Shown here piece after piece: positions 54,645 to 64,000 of a stretch of 64,000 nucleotides of DNA. Within the stretch, counting starts at the first letter, position 1, and the number at the start of each line of letters is the position of its first letter. Made by a program: the position numbers and the translations under genes. The stretch is taken from positions 1 to 64,000 of the forward strand of contig NW_027330869.1 of the NCBI RefSeq assembly GCF_022965805.1, given 5' to 3'. The stretch is from Primulina eburnea (Eukaryota; Streptophyta; Magnoliopsida; Lamiales; Gesneriaceae). The notes beneath the pieces were generated by a model. That model saw only the letters and a program-made list of their open reading frames with translations, searched no databases and was not told where the DNA came from.

Positions 54645-55169
54645 GTGATATTCAAAGGAGATAAGGATCCTTACGACTGTTCAAATTCAACGGTTTAAAT
54701 TGAAAGATTGCCAAGAGTCGTTTAGCATTTAATATCCATTACTACTACATTTATTGAGGGGGAACATCATTATGGCATTTATATTAGAAACTGATTTGTC
54801 ATTTCGATAAAACAGTATACCTACCAGAAGTTGTTGAAGTGCTGCATTTGTTTCAGCACCTTATCCACTTCCAGTAGATATTATCATAAAATGACAAATC
54901 AGCTTCTGTTTATTTAGCAACCGCCTCGGACAGCCCGCCAATTTTTAAAATATTTTGAAATGAGTAGAGTAACTGACACTTTTGTCTCTCTCTCTCTCTA
55001 CTAACATATCGACATGTGTCCCTATGTTCACCGACGGCTGTATATTTTGCTTTAACCGTTCATTTTCTTTTCTTCTTCACTACGCTTTACGAACTCAGAT
55101 TATTTCATTGTCTCTACTGCTCTTTCGCATCTACTGCTAACATACTTCTATTCTCTCTCAAATTTAGAA

Positions 55170-57898
55170 TTGGCCGCAGCATATACTTTGAATGCATATC
55201 AGGTGAATTTTGATTCTGTTCTCACTATTAAGGATGAGAATCTTGTCAAGATGTTCAAATCATTGGAAAAGACTGGGCTTCGAATATTCTTTGAATCGTC
55301 TGCCGTTATCTACAAATCTGCTCTTCTGGATTTTTATGCCAAAGCAGAAGTTGTGGAAGGCAAGATTATCTATATACAGGGAGATGCATCGATCTCTATT
55401 GATGCTGCACTTCTGGGTTCCACTTTCTTCCTCCCGATTTCTGGACTTTCCGAGCTCTCGGACATTTCAAAGGAAGACATGTCCATCGCCTTGGCAAATT
55501 TTTCAGCCACTGGAGAAGAACTTTCACCCTCTTGCTTCAAAAAGCTACTGAAAATTGAGTACCAGGTACTTGCTGATATAGTAGCAAAAGCCTTGTTAGT
55601 TAAGGCTGGAACCTTTGACAAACTAACAAAAGAAAAGGTTCAAGTGATGGTGGCCATCACATCAGAAAAGAAAGTGGATTGGGGACGATTTCTGTTTCGC
55701 ATAATGAAGGGTATGATTCTCAGGAAAAGTACTGGATTTGCTGTCCAAATCAGTAAAATGTTGAAAGATGCTGGTTTTCCTGTAACAACAGAAGAGGATG
55801 GCTCTTCGGTAACAATGACTGATGCTGATAGCGTGCTTGCTTTAAGGCCAAAGCTAACCTTTGGTGAGTTTGTGGCCATTAAGAAGGAGATTGGAGAGTC
55901 TCAAATTGAGGGGCAGAATAAAATTAAACGAAAAAGAGTTGTGGTCTTGTCTGATTCTGACAAAACAGAATCTGGAGAATCAGCAGCACCCACTCAGCAA
56001 GCTTCACTGCCTCCCACCCCAGCTAAGAAGAAGTCTCGCACAACAATCCGCATCAAGAAAACAGCGGCTCTTTCTAAAATGGAGAATGTTCCTCTCCGCC
56101 AAGTTTTTCCATATGTTGTTTCATCCACGAAAGCCAAACCTATTGAATCAAGGGCGTCACCTGCTCAAAGCCTCAGACCAACTTCTAGTTTGGTCATTCG
56201 AGAATCAGCTACTGGTTCTTCTGCTTTTAAACCAGTAGTCTCTGCATCTTCTGAAAAAGGGAAAGGTAAGATCACTGAGTTGTCTGAATAACCGGCGGCT
56301 ATCTCCTCAATTCAAACAGCAATAAACCTTCATCTGGAAGAAGTTGAGATCTCAACCAGAGAAGATATGAAATTTTTTGACGATTGGCTTAAGGTACGAG
56401 TCTACCACCCAATCACATTTTTGAAAACTACTGGTATTTTTGCTCAAACAGTAGAAAATGAGAAAAAGGTTTTTGATGCTGCCGGGACACGAAATGTGAT
56501 AGAAGCTATAAATCGTCACAATTACATTCTGGAAAAATTCAAAATGCAGAAGATGGACACTGTTCTGAAAACCTTAAAGTTTCAAATTTTGAGTCAGCAA
56601 GTCCTACTGCTTTTCATGACCAGAATGTCATTCAAATTTTGTCGGAGCAGCTGACACTTCTTTCTGAACAAATTGCTAATAAGTAAAAGACCTTTTCTCG
56701 GCCTCCAAAGTTCAGTCTCACTTCTGTCCCCGCAATTTTGAAGAGTCAGACAGTTGAGGAACCGACCAAAGCTTCTCCTGAAGTCAAGGTCTCTAGTACT
56801 CCTGTACCAGTAGAAGTTCCTACTCAATCTTCATCTCTGATCTCTGTACATGATCTGGCCTCTGTTGATGAGGTAATCGAGTCGATTATGCCAACCCAAA
56901 AAGCACAAGATGAATTGCTTCAAACTACTCCTACTACTGCTGATCCTTCTCCAGAATCTGCTACTGCTACTGCTACTGCAACTGCTGCTGCGATAGCTAC
57001 TGTTATGACTACTGTTTCATCGTCTATTCCAGCACTTGAGCATTTTTCAGAAGCTCACCAAGCTGAGATGGCAATTTTGTTGCATACTTCACCCTCTGTT
57101 GTTGAGCCACAAGCTGTTTCTGTACCTGCTGCTGTTTTGCAGCAACCAGACGAAGGGCCAACAGAACAGTCTACTGCTTCAGAAGGACCTTCTGCTGAAC
57201 CAGAACTAGCTGTTACAACTCAAGCAGAAGCTGCACAATTCTCTATTCCTTCTTTGCAGTCTCTTGAGCGTATTGCCCGAATGGAGGAAATTAGACAAAG
57301 ATTGCAAGCAAGGACTCCTTCCCCAGCTGTGGAACCATTTGATCTAGAATTCCAAATTTATTCTCTCCAAAGGGATCTTGTAAATCTTTCAGACTTGGTC
57401 AAGTGGATATCTTATGAAAATGCCGCCGAAATTCATGATGCTCAATTCTTCCGAGAACGCATGTCTAAAGAAATACAGACCACTGCTGAATCTCTGAGAA
57501 AAATGCATGCTGAGACCATCGTCTTTCGACAGGTCATAACCAGAAATTCCAGTCAGATCGCGCTTGCTCAATCTGATATATTTACCAGGATCACCGAGCA
57601 TGATGAAATTTTTCGATCAATCTCCACCACCATGGACCTGATGGATGCCAAGATTGATTCTCAATCTCAAACGCTCACTGCTATTAATGATCGAGTTTCC
57701 AATCAGACTCCTTATCTGGAGATGCTGACTAATGGCATTCACAACTTATCTGGGAGGATGGATGAATTACTTTCTAGGGTCCTTCTTGATGATGTCAAAA
57801 AGGAGGAAGATGATAGAACTAGAGCAAGTAGCAGCAGACCAATTGGAAGGGATCAAAATACAGATCAAGCTACCTTCAGGGATATTGGAACAAACTAA
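55170..57898 (+). pseudogene. Extra plus-strand ORF after pol (SIRE accessory protein)
   Basis: About 900 codons in three pieces. 55170-56291 (373 residues) starts with LAAAYTLNAYQVNFDSVL; the expected ATG seems altered to ATTG/TTG. Its globular part (IFFESSAVIYKSALLDFYAK to KMLKDAGFPV) resembles the 'putative plant transposon protein' type: E-F-Y-A, G-K-x-I-x-I, LLGSTFFLP. A basic KIKRKRVVVLSDSD motif could be a nuclear signal. One TAA ends this piece; the same frame continues to 56654. A shifted frame, 56738-57898 (386 residues), is Ala/Thr/Ser-rich with a C-terminal coiled coil (SLQRDLVNLSDLVKWI to LSGRMDELLSRVL). No signal peptide or membrane helix, so not an envelope protein. I recall similar proteins in Gesneriaceae annotations. 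Confidence 0.7.
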
Positions 57899-58034
57899 TT
57901 TTTTCTTTGTGTCTTTATTAACTAACTTATATTTATGTTTTATGTGATTTTCTCTGGATATAAATTGTTTTGATTATCTAATCCGCTCTTATCTCGATTT
58001 TATTAACACAGAACATCTAGGTTTTGGCATCACC

Positions 58035-58048
58035 ACAAAGGGGGAAAT
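58035..58048 (+). promoter_or_regulatory. SIRE polypurine tract
   Basis: ACAAAGGGGGAAAT immediately precedes the 3' LTR start TGTTAGAATT. CACAAAGGGGGAAAT is the usual SIRE plus-strand primer. Confidence 0.85.
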
Positions 58049-59232
58049 TGTTAGAATTAAAATTATTGTGGAGATGCTAAGGAAAAACCAGTAGATGTTG
58101 GATTAGTACAAAACCAGTAGAACCAGTAGATGTTGTAAAACAGAAGTACTTGTATCGCGCAAAATTGTTAGAATGGAGATGCTAAGAAAAAACCAGTAGA
58201 TGATGGATTAGTACAAAACCAGTAGATATTGTAAAACCAGAAGTACTGGTATCGCGCTAAAAACTTGCTCGAATAATTTCTTAGCTAAAACCAGAACTAG
58301 AAGGATACAAAATTCGAAATATACACTTACAGAATCTTGCGTATCTCAAAGTCTCTAAATATTACCGTTGATCTATTAACGTGATATCAGCATTTATTGC
58401 TTCATTAAATGCCATAAAATGCTATACAAGAACATTTAAGACGGTATACCATTTTTCGTATGAACTGTGACTGATTACTTTTAATGTATTCTGCAGGGTC
58501 CATTTTAAGCAATAAAGCTGAAACACCAAAAAGAAAAGAGTCGTTCAGTTTTTGAACGTTGAATAGAGCCTATATATGGAGATGAAGAATTTTTTGGAGA
58601 GAAACGCCATATTGAACAAAAAATCTGAATTGAAAAACATCATTCGAGCATTGTTAGAACTTTCAGTTATCTAAAGAGCTCAACACTAAAAAAGACAGCA
58701 CACGCTTCATTGCATACTGTTGATCATCGAGATCATATTGTGCTAGCTACTTCAGTTATATCTTCTAAAACTATATCTTTCATAAAATCATTGATAGAAG
58801 AATTTGTAACTGGAAAAGAGTCTTTTCCAGAATTTACGAACATCCAAAAAGTTGAGTTGTAAAGCTAAGAGTTTCAATAGGCGAAGGGCAAGTCCTATTG
58901 AAGTGGGTGTGTACAATTATTGTGTTGTGTTCACCAAAGTCTTTTAGTGATACCTTCTGGAAACAAAAGAAGGGGAGACGTAGAAGATTCATCTTCGAAC
59001 TTCCAAAAACAATCCTTGTGCTATCTACTGCTTTTGTGCTTTATCATTTTTCACCCACTAACCAACAGATCGTTTTCCGCACATTATCTTGTGATCTGCT
59101 GGTCTTTATACTTGAACAAGAATCGTTAAAATCTCTAACAGGATTTTAGCACTTCATTCGAAAGAATTTAATAAGTTGGCCATTGAGTTTATTCAACCCC
59201 CTCCCCTTCTAAACTCAACCCGATCCTCAACA
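58049..59232 (+). repeat. SIRE 3' LTR
   Basis: Starts TGTTAGAATTAAAATT and ends CCTCAACA, followed by CGAGA. It carries the same 5'-end tandem duplication as the other LTR, which therefore predates this insertion. Confidence 0.95.
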
Positions 59233-59489
59233 CGAGATGTAAGGTCACCAGTAATTTTGATCATTTAAGAAGGGATATAAATCAATCAAGTCGATACGAA
59301 AAATATTTGATTCATATTTGAATTTATTGAATGCGAGCTTAACTTGAGTTCAAATTATATCATTTGATAGTTCACGAGCTTTGATATTTTCCTGAAAAAG
59401 ATAATGTTTCATAGTAACGAATTCTTATTTGCTTAGGAACTTACGTGCCTTGATGAAGTAAATCTTGTTCCAAAAGAAAAGAACCACAT

Positions 59490-60835
59490 TGATAAGTGCG
59501 AGAATTGCACTTAATTTATATGAGAATCCATTTGAATTATATTAGTTTCGGACATAATTATTCTTGGTATTTCTTGTTTTTTTGTCGTGCAAGAGATGAA
59601 CAACTATTGGATGATTGATGACAATTAAAGGTGTTTTTTATCGTGAAATATTGGTGGACAAGCGCCACAACTTCAAAGAAGAACCGACGTAGCGCTAAGG
59701 CTTCAAAGGAGGAAAAGAAGTGCCTAGGCGCCACACTGCAGCGCCAGGATATTCAAACCACAAGCGACACAGCGTCTGAACCACCGAACAACAAGCGCCT
59801 AGGCGCTAAACCACCAGTGTCGCGGCACTATCCCTGAACCTTACGGGTGCCTAGGTGCTACCCAAGCAGCTCTATGGCGCTAATGATGGGGAGAATCAAA
59901 ATTGGGATTTCAACTCACGGTCTCAGACGAAATATAAAAAGGATAATAGTGTTTCAGAATGGGGAGAGCCGTTTTTGGGAGAGAAATCCATAGGAGACAA
60001 AGAGCACATACATGAGAAGAAGATCTGGATCGCCAGGATTGATCATAACAACGAAGATGACGAATCTGGGGACAGATACGCCACTTCTGATTTGTTATCT
60101 AATCTTTCGCTTTTTTTAAATCTTGTGTTGATATGTCTAAATCTTCAAACATTCTTTGTTTTTGTTTAGATTTCGCTATGAACAAACTTTTCTATTCTAG
60201 AGGATGATGTAGCTTGTTGACATGATAATTTTGACTCCGTTGTTTATATGATTGAATTCTTTTTGGCTTAATTGTGTTATCAATTTCAATTTACTGACCT
60301 TAAATTTTTTGTTATCTTATTAATTCTACAACTCGGAAGAGGGACTAGAATTATGGATAACTAGAGACACATCGTTAAATTTTTATATTTTTCGAAATGC
60401 GTATAACTTTATAGAGGTCTAGATAAGATCATTGTTTCAATATATCATTTGAACATAGGTTTTTATTATGAATATTTGAATCAAAGTTTGAATGATAACC
60501 GGAGTTTATGAATATAAACTCAACTTGAATAGTTATCGTGGAAACTAAGTGAAATCACTCCTCTATATATTTTCTCTCATTGATATTTCTCGATTCAGTG
60601 ATTCAATTGATATTTATTTGCAATTAATTCATTTTCAGTAGACCAAACCTGTATATTGATTCTTCTAGATAAATTCGCGACTATTTTAATTATAAGTACT
60701 AAAATATTTAATATATATGTACACTCCTCGTGGGAATGATACTTTACTCTCTTATATTAAAACTTGACAACCGTACGCTTACGAGCAGAAAATACACAAC
60801 ACACACAATAAATATTAATCAAAAAAAATTTCAAC
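59490..60835 (+). mobile_element. Ty3/gypsy-type LTR (solo or fragment)
   Basis: Starts TGATAAGTGCGAGAATTGCAC. Ends with the pattern seen at 2493-3985 (CTCCTCGTGGGAATGATACT, then CTTGACAACCGTACGCTTACG). In the middle are several GCGCC/GGCGC words, including the palindrome AGCGCCTAGGCGCT near 59790. No internal coding region and no clear target duplication, so the ends are approximate. Confidence 0.6.
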
Positions 60836-61315
60836 AAGTGTCCCCACAAGCCAGGGTTGCTTGTGGGGTGTATTAAAAGCACTTAATGTATTTGCGCTAC
60901 TATCAACTATTTGAATCGAATACGAGCATCAAAATTTTCGTCATAATCAACTCAATTTCATTCATTTATGTTTGATGCAATAATTGTTTCTATTAGATAG
61001 AGCAATCGAAATAAAGTGTTTGAGCCGATGTACGGTTTGAAAGATTTGAGTCACACCTTCACTACCGCTTTAACTTTTGGTAAAGTTGAAATCGTTCAAT
61101 CCTACAGTTTACATCCATTATCTTTAAGTGATCAAAATTCAATCTTAATCAGTTATTTTTTTGTTTTTGCAATATTAATCTTTTTCCAGAAAAAGAATTA
61201 ACATTTTGATAAAGAAACGAAAGAAGTGAAACTAAAGTTTTTAAAAAAATTAAAACTAAATAATAAAGATACAAACATTCGGTCAAATGTTATAAATTTT
61301 CACATGAAAGATATA
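60836..61315. other. No gene seen
   Basis: AT-rich. Begins with a short CCCCACAAGCCAGGGTTGCTTGTGGGG hairpin (60842-60868, in two arms). The plus-strand reading at 61016 has no domain. Confidence 0.4.
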
Positions 61316-61593
61316 TGATACCCATGTAAGGGCCCGGGTCATTATTGACCCGGGATATCAATTGGATAACCCAGATCAGAAACCAGCTTCCCGGGCACTT
61401 CTCCTCTTCCCGGGCAGTCATTATAGCCCGGACTCTTATATAAGTACTCGGGTAACCAACTACCTGGGTCACCTCGAGAATTGAACCACACTCAAGTATG
61501 ATTGATACAGGCCGTCTAACTGTCTGAACAACTTGGGCTTGGAGTGTCCTAGAAGCCATCAGAAGCTAGATTATGGGCAACCGACTTGCCAAA

Positions 61594-63179
61594 TGTAATG
61601 TCCAAGAATTCGATTATGATAATCTGATATGAATTATTGATTTTTGAATTGATATGATTATGGATGGACCATTCCGAGATCAGATTGGGCAAATCATGTG
61701 ATTTAGATGATATTCGGACAGAATGTCTGGCGCCCGAGCGGTAGAAAATGACCGCCCGAGCGCCAGTGTTTAACTTGGTTAGCATTTGGGCAGAAAGTAT
61801 GGCGCCCGAGCGGTAATCTTTAACCGCCCGAGCGCCAATGTGCAATCCAAAAAGGAGCTTGGGTAGAATATTCCGCGCCCGGGCGGTGATTCTACACCGT
61901 CCGAGCGCCAAACAGAATTGATATGTCTTGGAATTATGATATTGTTGGAGTCGATTACACTTCATATATGATGTTCTTGATATGTTAAATATCGTAGAAT
62001 CGAAGTCAGATTGAGAAACAGTCTGATTATGGAATTGTTGTGATTTTCTGAATATATTGAGTTAAAATCGAATAGATTTGGATTATGAATGAATTACAGA
62101 TCATATCGGATATGAGTTATGATTTGTAATTGATATCTGTTGATTTGGTATTGACGAGGATGCTGAGAATGTGCCGTTATGCCGTTGATTTGACTTAAAT
62201 CCAGATTAATCAGATTCAGTGTTAAATTGAGAATAGAACATTGATATTATGATTCTCGCTATGTCATTTCAGATTTACAGAGACGGTCTTGAGTTCAGAA
62301 CTGATATTGCTTCAGACCGAGACTACAAACGAAAATTATAAGTCAATGTGATATTGGGAGATCGACTCAAGTAGGATATACTTGAGTTTTCCTAAATCAT
62401 ATACTTATTGTTGTTATATGCATTGATTTGATTTTATATGCTGTTCTATGGATTTATAGGAAGCATGTATTAGACGAGTGATCTTGTGACAGAAGTGCCT
62501 GATAGTGGTGGGATCGCCACGGGCACATTGCACGATGCACAAGATAGTGTATTGGCGGTAGTGCCACAGTCTGTGACGGATAGGTCAGGACAGTGGATGT
62601 TTGGTTATATCGACGTGGATAGAATCAGAATTTCTTCTATTACTGTTGGTCGATATAGGAATACCAACATCTGGAAACTGGGATCCCTAGACTAGGATTG
62701 AGTCTAGTCTGAGTCGTGGAGTCACGAATATGATTGATAGTTTGATATTATTTATGTTCAGACTTTGATATGTATCTAATATCTGCTTCATGCTTTAAAT
62801 TTATTATATGATTGCATGTTCATTGATTTATACTGGGATTATATTCTCACCGGAGTTATCCGGCTGTTGTCTTGTCTGTATGTGTACATGACAACAGGTA
62901 GGACAGGATCAGGGTCCAGGAGATGAGGAGAGATCGTGATTAGAGTGGAGACTTCGGACTTTGATGTATATTGGGTTTTGACACTTAACATTTAGTTGTT
63001 GAACCTTAGTTTTAAATGGTTGTATGTTGTACCAAATTTATACTTTTATACTGATATGTATAGGAGTTTGATTTCACTACGTTCCGCAATTAAAGAAAAA
63101 AAAATTATTACCCTAATTACTTGATTAGTAAATTGATCTTAATGATGATTAAGAATTGATTAGCGTCCGGGTCCCCACA
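61594..63179 (+). mobile_element. Nested Ty3/gypsy solo LTR (1.59 kb)
   Basis: Starts TGTAATGTCCAAG and ends GTCCGGGTCCCCACA. Flanks CCAAA and CCATA look like a target duplication with one change. It interrupts the outer LTR and carries the hairpin array at 61729-61909. The block GGGATCGCCACGGGCACATTGC near 62510 and GTTGAACCTTAG near 63000 are of the Del/Tekay LTR style. Confidence 0.8.
61729..61909. repeat. Array of three GC-rich hairpins, 72-bp period
   Basis: Units start at 61729, 61801 and about 61873. Left arm GGCGCCCGAGCGGT, AT-rich loop of about 8, right arm ACCGCCCGAGCGCC. Each unit is at once an inverted repeat and a direct repeat of GCCCGAGCG. Same motif as 2704-2944, in a different LTR. 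Confidence 0.88.
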
Positions 63180-63558
63180 CCATACTTAGTAGGTGGCACT
63201 GGAATCGAGGTACCTACCCCACTTTCTACTATAAATAGCAGGTATTGATGTTATTTAATGATTCTGAAATCTTTGAACTCTCAAGCATTATACATATTTT
63301 CTCTCAAATATTGCTTGTGTTTATCCTCAACCTGCTGACTTTAGCATCGGAGTGGCTACGTCAGACACCCCTCCGGCGCCCATTCACGAGTTACTTTCTT
63401 GTTTGCAGGTGTTAGTCCAAGCCATTATCCTCACTCAAAATTCCCAAACATTATAAATTGTTGATCTGATTCATTGGAGCTTCTTACCCGGCTCATCCAT
63501 TTCAGCGAGATCACATCATTGGCGTCGTCTGTGGGAAACTTGAGTTCAAGACTTTGAT

Positions 63559-64000
63559 ATGGCTCGTACGAGAAGAACCAACCAAGATAATTCTCGGGCC
63601 CAGGAAGATGGAGGGCAGACTTCCAGACAAGTTGGTGTTAATAACACCGGGCCAAATCTCATTACCATGACCCAGAGGAGTCGAAGAAGATTGTATCTGA
63701 TGCTGTAAAGCAAGCAATGACCAGGGAAGAAGTTTCTCAACATGTTACACCACCCGGAAACAGGCAAGAACGAGAGCAGGAGCAAGAGCAGGAGATGAGG
63801 GAGGAAGAGGAGGTAAGAGGAGAGGACGAGGAGTACAGCGCCGGGTCCAAATCTCCCACTGTGACGGAGGAGTTGCTGGACTTGAGACAGAAGATAAAGA
63901 TGCTGGAAGGACAGTTGGAGAGTCGGGGCACTTCCCGAGTAGTCACCAGGGGATGCCTGTTTGCTGAGATCATTGTCCGTGAACCTCTTCCAGGGAATTT
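63559..64000 (+). pseudogene. Start of gypsy gag (frameshifted, runs off window)
   Basis: ATG at 63559, 40 bases after the primer site, reads MARTRRTNQDNSRAQEDGGQ and stops at 63706. A shifted frame from about 63672 carries the family text ESKKIVSDAVKQAMTREEV, a Glu/Gln/Arg-rich coil, and near the window end RGCLFAEIIVREPLPGNF, the conserved entry to the gypsy gag domain. One small indel near 63660 therefore breaks it. Confidence 0.75.

Larger units (their letters stand above)
46776..59232 (+). mobile_element. Complete SIRE/Maximus-type Ty1/copia element, 12.5 kb
   Basis: LTRs of 1182 and 1184 bp are flanked by CGAGA (46771-46775, 59233-59237). A tRNA-Met primer site and a polypurine tract lie inside the LTRs. 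gag and pol occupy 47959-53220, and 4.8 kb lies between pol and the 3' LTR, with two antisense ORFs and a long plus-strand ORF. The size, LTR length and extra ORF after pol are SIRE features. The LTRs differ by roughly 2-3 % by eye, so insertion was recent. gag and pol carry isolated stops and frameshifts. Confidence 0.95.
61316..63518 (+). repeat. 5' LTR of a further Ty3/gypsy element, with a nested solo LTR
   Basis: Outer LTR of ~612 bp: 61316-61593 plus 63185-63518. It starts TGATACCCATG, has a CCCGGGTCA-TTAT-TGACCCGGG hairpin near 61333, a CTATAAATAG TATA region at 63230, and ends GATCACATCA. It is followed at once by TTGGCGTCGTCTGTGGGAAA, a common plant gypsy primer site. The 3' LTR is outside the window. 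Confidence 0.8.

Noticed and set aside
55170..56291. Accessory ORF as a retroviral envelope
   Set aside because: No signal peptide, transmembrane helix or glycosylation-rich ectodomain was seen; composition and domain look nuclear or cytoplasmic.
61729..61909. CRISPR-like array of spaced palindromic repeats
   Set aside because: A 72-bp period with palindromes looks superficially similar, but this is an LTR in plant nuclear DNA, with only three units and no cas genes.
61549..61965. 138-aa minus-strand ORF over the second hairpin array
   Set aside because: Same artefact: repeated GARAV-YRSGA text from the 72-bp units within an LTR.
62486..62695. 69-aa plus-strand ORF in the nested solo LTR
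   Set aside because: LTR sequence typical of the Del/Tekay style; short and with no coding hallmarks.
1..64000. tRNA or rRNA genes
   Set aside because: Scanned for cloverleaf-type and rRNA-like text; only tRNA-complementary primer sites of retroelements were found.

Overview
The window is nuclear DNA of a flowering plant. Evidence: a chloroplast-targeted mTERF gene, plant Ty1/copia and Ty3/gypsy LTR retrotransposons, tRNA-iMet primer sites, MITEs and an endogenous plant pararetrovirus. No bacterial-type operons, rRNA or CRISPR were seen. The extra ORF of the SIRE-type element resembles proteins I recall from Gesneriaceae (Lamiales) annotations, so a Lamiales species is my best guess. That is inference from memory, not a search result.

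One host gene is well supported: an intronless mTERF gene (21363-22244, + strand), closest by recollection to chloroplast MTEF1/SOLDAT10. Nearly everything else is nested repeats.

Layout, left to right: (1) 1-7047, the 5' part of a minus-strand Ty3/gypsy element (INT, RT-RNase H, PR, gag, 1.3-kb LTR), interrupted at 2493-3985 by a solo LTR carrying GC-rich hairpins. (2) 7048-8392, the 5' end of a minus-strand copia element. (3) 8424-8603, a MITE with a 9-bp target duplication. (4) 9046-18017, a decayed plus-strand copia element. Its 5' LTR holds a fold-back MITE. Its gag holds a 2.6-kb gypsy solo LTR with TSD CTCAC, and a 781-bp unit spanning that insertion junction is present three times in tandem. 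(5) 18543-18812, a Helitron fragment; 18979-20572, a SIRE-type solo LTR. (6) the mTERF gene. (7) 24900-32640, an almost genome-length endogenous pararetrovirus on the minus strand with capsid, movement, protease/RT/RNase H and transactivator-like genes, a primer site and a promoter. (8) 33150-39521, a non-autonomous gag-only LTR element with TSD GATGT, carrying a hAT-type MITE and an antisense gene-like segment. (9) 40359-46260, two related gypsy LTRs placed head to head, one of them interrupted by a SIRE-type LTR. (10) 46776-59232, a complete young SIRE-type copia element (TSD CGAGA) with gag, pol, two antisense ORFs and a long extra plus-strand ORF. (11) 59490-60835, another gypsy LTR; 61316-64000, the 5' LTR (itself carrying a nested solo LTR) and the gag start of a further gypsy element.

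The most unusual signals are three. Two related antisense ORFs in the SIRE element each have a TATAAATA box about 40 bp upstream of the ATG. A hairpin array with a 72-bp period occurs in two otherwise different LTRs. A 781-bp triplication crosses a retrotransposon insertion junction.
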